Source: DATKQI01 sp035532755 (lineage in GTDB: Bacteria > Pseudomonadota > Alphaproteobacteria > Acetobacterales > Acetobacteraceae). Taken from it: a stretch of 15,385 bases of DNA. Every line of letters begins with the position of its first letter. The stretch's first letter is position 1. The stretch covers positions 1-15,385 of the forward strand of contig DATKQI010000130.1 of the NCBI GenBank assembly GCA_035532755.1. The letters run 5' to 3'. Position numbers and translations under genes: made by a program. Shown in pieces: positions 14,199 to 15,385 of this stretch. The notes under the pieces were generated by a model. It was not told the origin of the DNA. It saw only the letters and a list, made by a program, of their open reading frames with translations, and ran no database searches.

Positions 14199-15143
14199 AT
14201 GGCACACGCGCATCATCACGACCACGATCATGACCACGGCGGCCATGGGCATCATCATGCCCATGCGCCGGCCGATTTCGGGGCCGCGTTCGCCATCGGC
14301 ACGACGATCAATTTCGGGTTCGTGCTGGTTGAACTGGCGTACGGGCTGCTCAGCCACTCGATGGCGCTGGTCGCGGACGCCGGTCACAATTTCGGTGATG
14401 TGCTGGGGCTGCTCGCCGCCTGGGGGGCGGCATCGCTGGCGCGGCGGGCGCCGACCGCACGGTTCACCTATGGCCTGCGGCGCGGCACCATCCTCGCTGC
14501 ACTGGTGAATGCCGCGCTGCTGCTGGTCGCGGTGGGCGCGATTGCGGCAGAGGCGGCGAACCGGCTGATTGCGCCGGAGAAGGTCGCGAACGGCACGGTG
14601 ATGATCGTGGCGGCCATCGGCATCGTGGTGAACGGCGCCACCGCCCTGCTGTTCGCCCGCGGCCGCGCGGACGACATCAACATCCGCGGTGCCTTCCTGC
14701 ACATGGCCTATGACGCCGCGATCTCGGCGGGCGTGGTGGTCGCCGCGGCCATCGCGGCAGCCGCGGGTTGGCTGCGGCTCGATCCGCTGGTGAGCCTCGC
14801 GATCGCCGGCGTGATCCTGGCCGGCACGTGGTCCCTGCTGCGCGATTCGGTGGGTCTCGCACTGGATGTCGTTCCGCCGGGGGTGGATGCCGCGGCGGTG
14901 CGGACGTTCCTGGAAAGCCAGCCGGGAGTGGCGCGGCTGCACGACCTGCACATCTGGCCGATGAGCACGACCGAAACGGCGCTGACGGTGCACCTGGTGG
15001 TTCCCGGCGCCCACCCGGGCGATGCCTTCCTGGCCAAGATGGCCGAGGCGCTGCGCCACCGCTTTCGCATCGGCCATGCCACCGTGCAGATCGAGCAGGG
15101 CGAAGGCGCGGTGTGCGTGCTGGAAGCGGACGAGGTGGTCTGA
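14199..15143 (+). CDS. Cation diffusion facilitator (Zn/Co/Cd efflux), His-rich N-terminus
   Basis: CDF proteins are inner-membrane antiporters exporting divalent metals in exchange for protons. The 314-residue product has a cytoplasmic N-terminus with 12 His among the first 22 residues, about six hydrophobic helices, and a C-terminal cytoplasmic domain with HDLHIWPMSTTETALTVHLVV (248-268). The intramembrane site is complete: His63 and Asp67 in DAGHNFGD (helix 2) and His168 and Asp172 in LHMAYDA (helix 5). This HD-HD set usually goes with zinc, with or without cobalt or cadmium. The region is closest in style to CzcD/ZitB. GGATAGG (14184-14190) is eight bases before the start. The gene begins 33 bases after the SIMPL gene and ends 6 bases from the convergent tyrA-like gene. 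Confidence 0.93.
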   Translation: MAHAHHHDHDHDHGGHGHHHAHAPADFGAAFAIGTTINFGFVLVELAYGLLSHSMALVADAGHNFGDVLGLLAAWGAASLARRAPTARFTYGLRRGTILAALVNAALLLVAVGAIAAEAANRLIAPEKVANGTVMIVAAIGIVVNGATALLFARGRADDINIRGAFLHMAYDAAISAGVVVAAAIAAAAGWLRLDPLVSLAIAGVILAGTWSLLRDSVGLALDVVPPGVDAAAVRTFLESQPGVARLHDLHIWPMSTTETALTVHLVVPGAHPGDAFLAKMAEALRHRFRIGHATVQIEQGEGAVCVLEADEVV

Positions 15144-15149
15144 CCGCAC

Positions 15150-15385
15150 CTACCGTTCCAGCGCCGCTTCCAGTTGCCGCGCGGCTGCGAAGAACTCCGC
15201 CTTCACCGCCCCTGCGAACGGGTTTTCCATCGCGATTGTCCGGAACAGCGCATCCGAATCGTGGCGCACGGTGTCCACCATGCGCATCAGATGATCGAAC
15301 GTCGCTGTCGTCTGATCGAGCCGCGGCATCCCCATCGCCATCACGGTGCGCGCGATAAGGTGGGTCAGCCCCTGCACATAGGCCA
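15150..15385 (-). CDS. Prephenate dehydrogenase-like protein, C-terminal end (cut by window edge)
   Basis: About 77 residues are visible, running off the right edge and ending in TAG at 15152-15150. The stretch AYVQGLTHLIARTVMAMGM, then FDHLMRMVDTVRHDSDALFRTIAMENPFA, matches the C-terminal helical domain of TyrA-type prephenate/arogenate dehydrogenases (usual pattern: A-x-x-Q-G-L-T-H, then D-S-x-x-L-F-x-x-I and NP-a). These NAD(P)-dependent cytoplasmic enzymes make the tyrosine precursor. A GTG at 15377 could be misread as a start; the family shows it is internal. The catalytic and nucleotide-binding parts lie outside the window, so identity is likely but rests on a short fragment. It is convergent with the cation transporter gene. 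Confidence 0.7.
   Translation of the reverse strand, partial: AYVQGLTHLIARTVMAMGMPRLDQTTATFDHLMRMVDTVRHDSDALFRTIAMENPFAGAVKAEFFAAARQLEAALER

Noticed and set aside
1..15385. Mobile elements, CRISPR array, tRNA/rRNA genes, prophage or defence system
   Set aside because: No terminal repeats, transposase or integrase motifs, regularly spaced repeats, tRNA-like sequences or known defence genes were seen on either strand.

Overview
The window is GC-rich, roughly two thirds by eye, and looks like chromosome of an alphaproteobacterium. Acetobacteraceae / Rhodospirillales is my best guess, from codon use, the style of the ABC transporters, and a PheT with an extra ~27-residue segment that I associate with that group. 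No phage, transposon, CRISPR or tRNA gene is visible. Coding density is high: the longest stretch without a gene is the ~199-base dapF-rpmI divergent region (591-789), so no gap exceeds 300 bases.

Layout. (1) 1-590, minus: N-terminal part of diaminopimelate epimerase (dapF), running off the left edge and possibly translated from a leaderless mRNA. (2) 790-4991, plus: a translation cluster, rpmI-rplT, then a textbook intrinsic terminator, then pheS-pheT. infC is not directly upstream of rpmI. (3) 5043-7722, plus: a three-gene NitT/TauT-type ABC importer (ATPase, permease, NMT1/THI5-like binding protein) joined by two ATGA overlaps; its substrate cannot be read from context. A hairpin at 7737-7770 closes it. 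(4) 7865-10693, plus: a second importer of the ribose/fructose class (single-domain ATPase, periplasmic sugar-binding protein, RbsC-like permease) with its own candidate sigma70 promoter and a strong GC hairpin between binding protein and permease. (5) 10712-11617, minus: an EamA/DMT-family membrane transporter, divergent from (6). (6) 11741-15143, plus: an IlvD/Edd-family sugar-acid dehydratase close to L-arabinonate dehydratase with all cluster ligands intact, a periplasmic SIMPL-domain protein, and a His-rich cation diffusion facilitator. A perfect match to the FadR/FCD-type GntR operator pattern sits just ahead of the dehydratase ribosome-binding site. (7) 15150-15385, minus: the C-terminal end of a prephenate-dehydrogenase-like (TyrA) protein running off the right edge.

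How it fits together: the left third is housekeeping (lysine/peptidoglycan precursor, ribosomal proteins, Phe-tRNA synthesis). The middle is nutrient uptake. The sugar importer plus the sugar-acid dehydratase suggest non-phosphorylative pentose or sugar-acid use, but no sugar dehydrogenase, lactonase or later pathway enzyme is present, so that link is inference. I did not find a clearly novel system. The most checkable points are the GntR-type operator, the likely leaderless dapF, the rpmI leader hairpin, the PheT insertion, the hairpin inside the sugar-ABC operon and the unassigned NitT/TauT importer.
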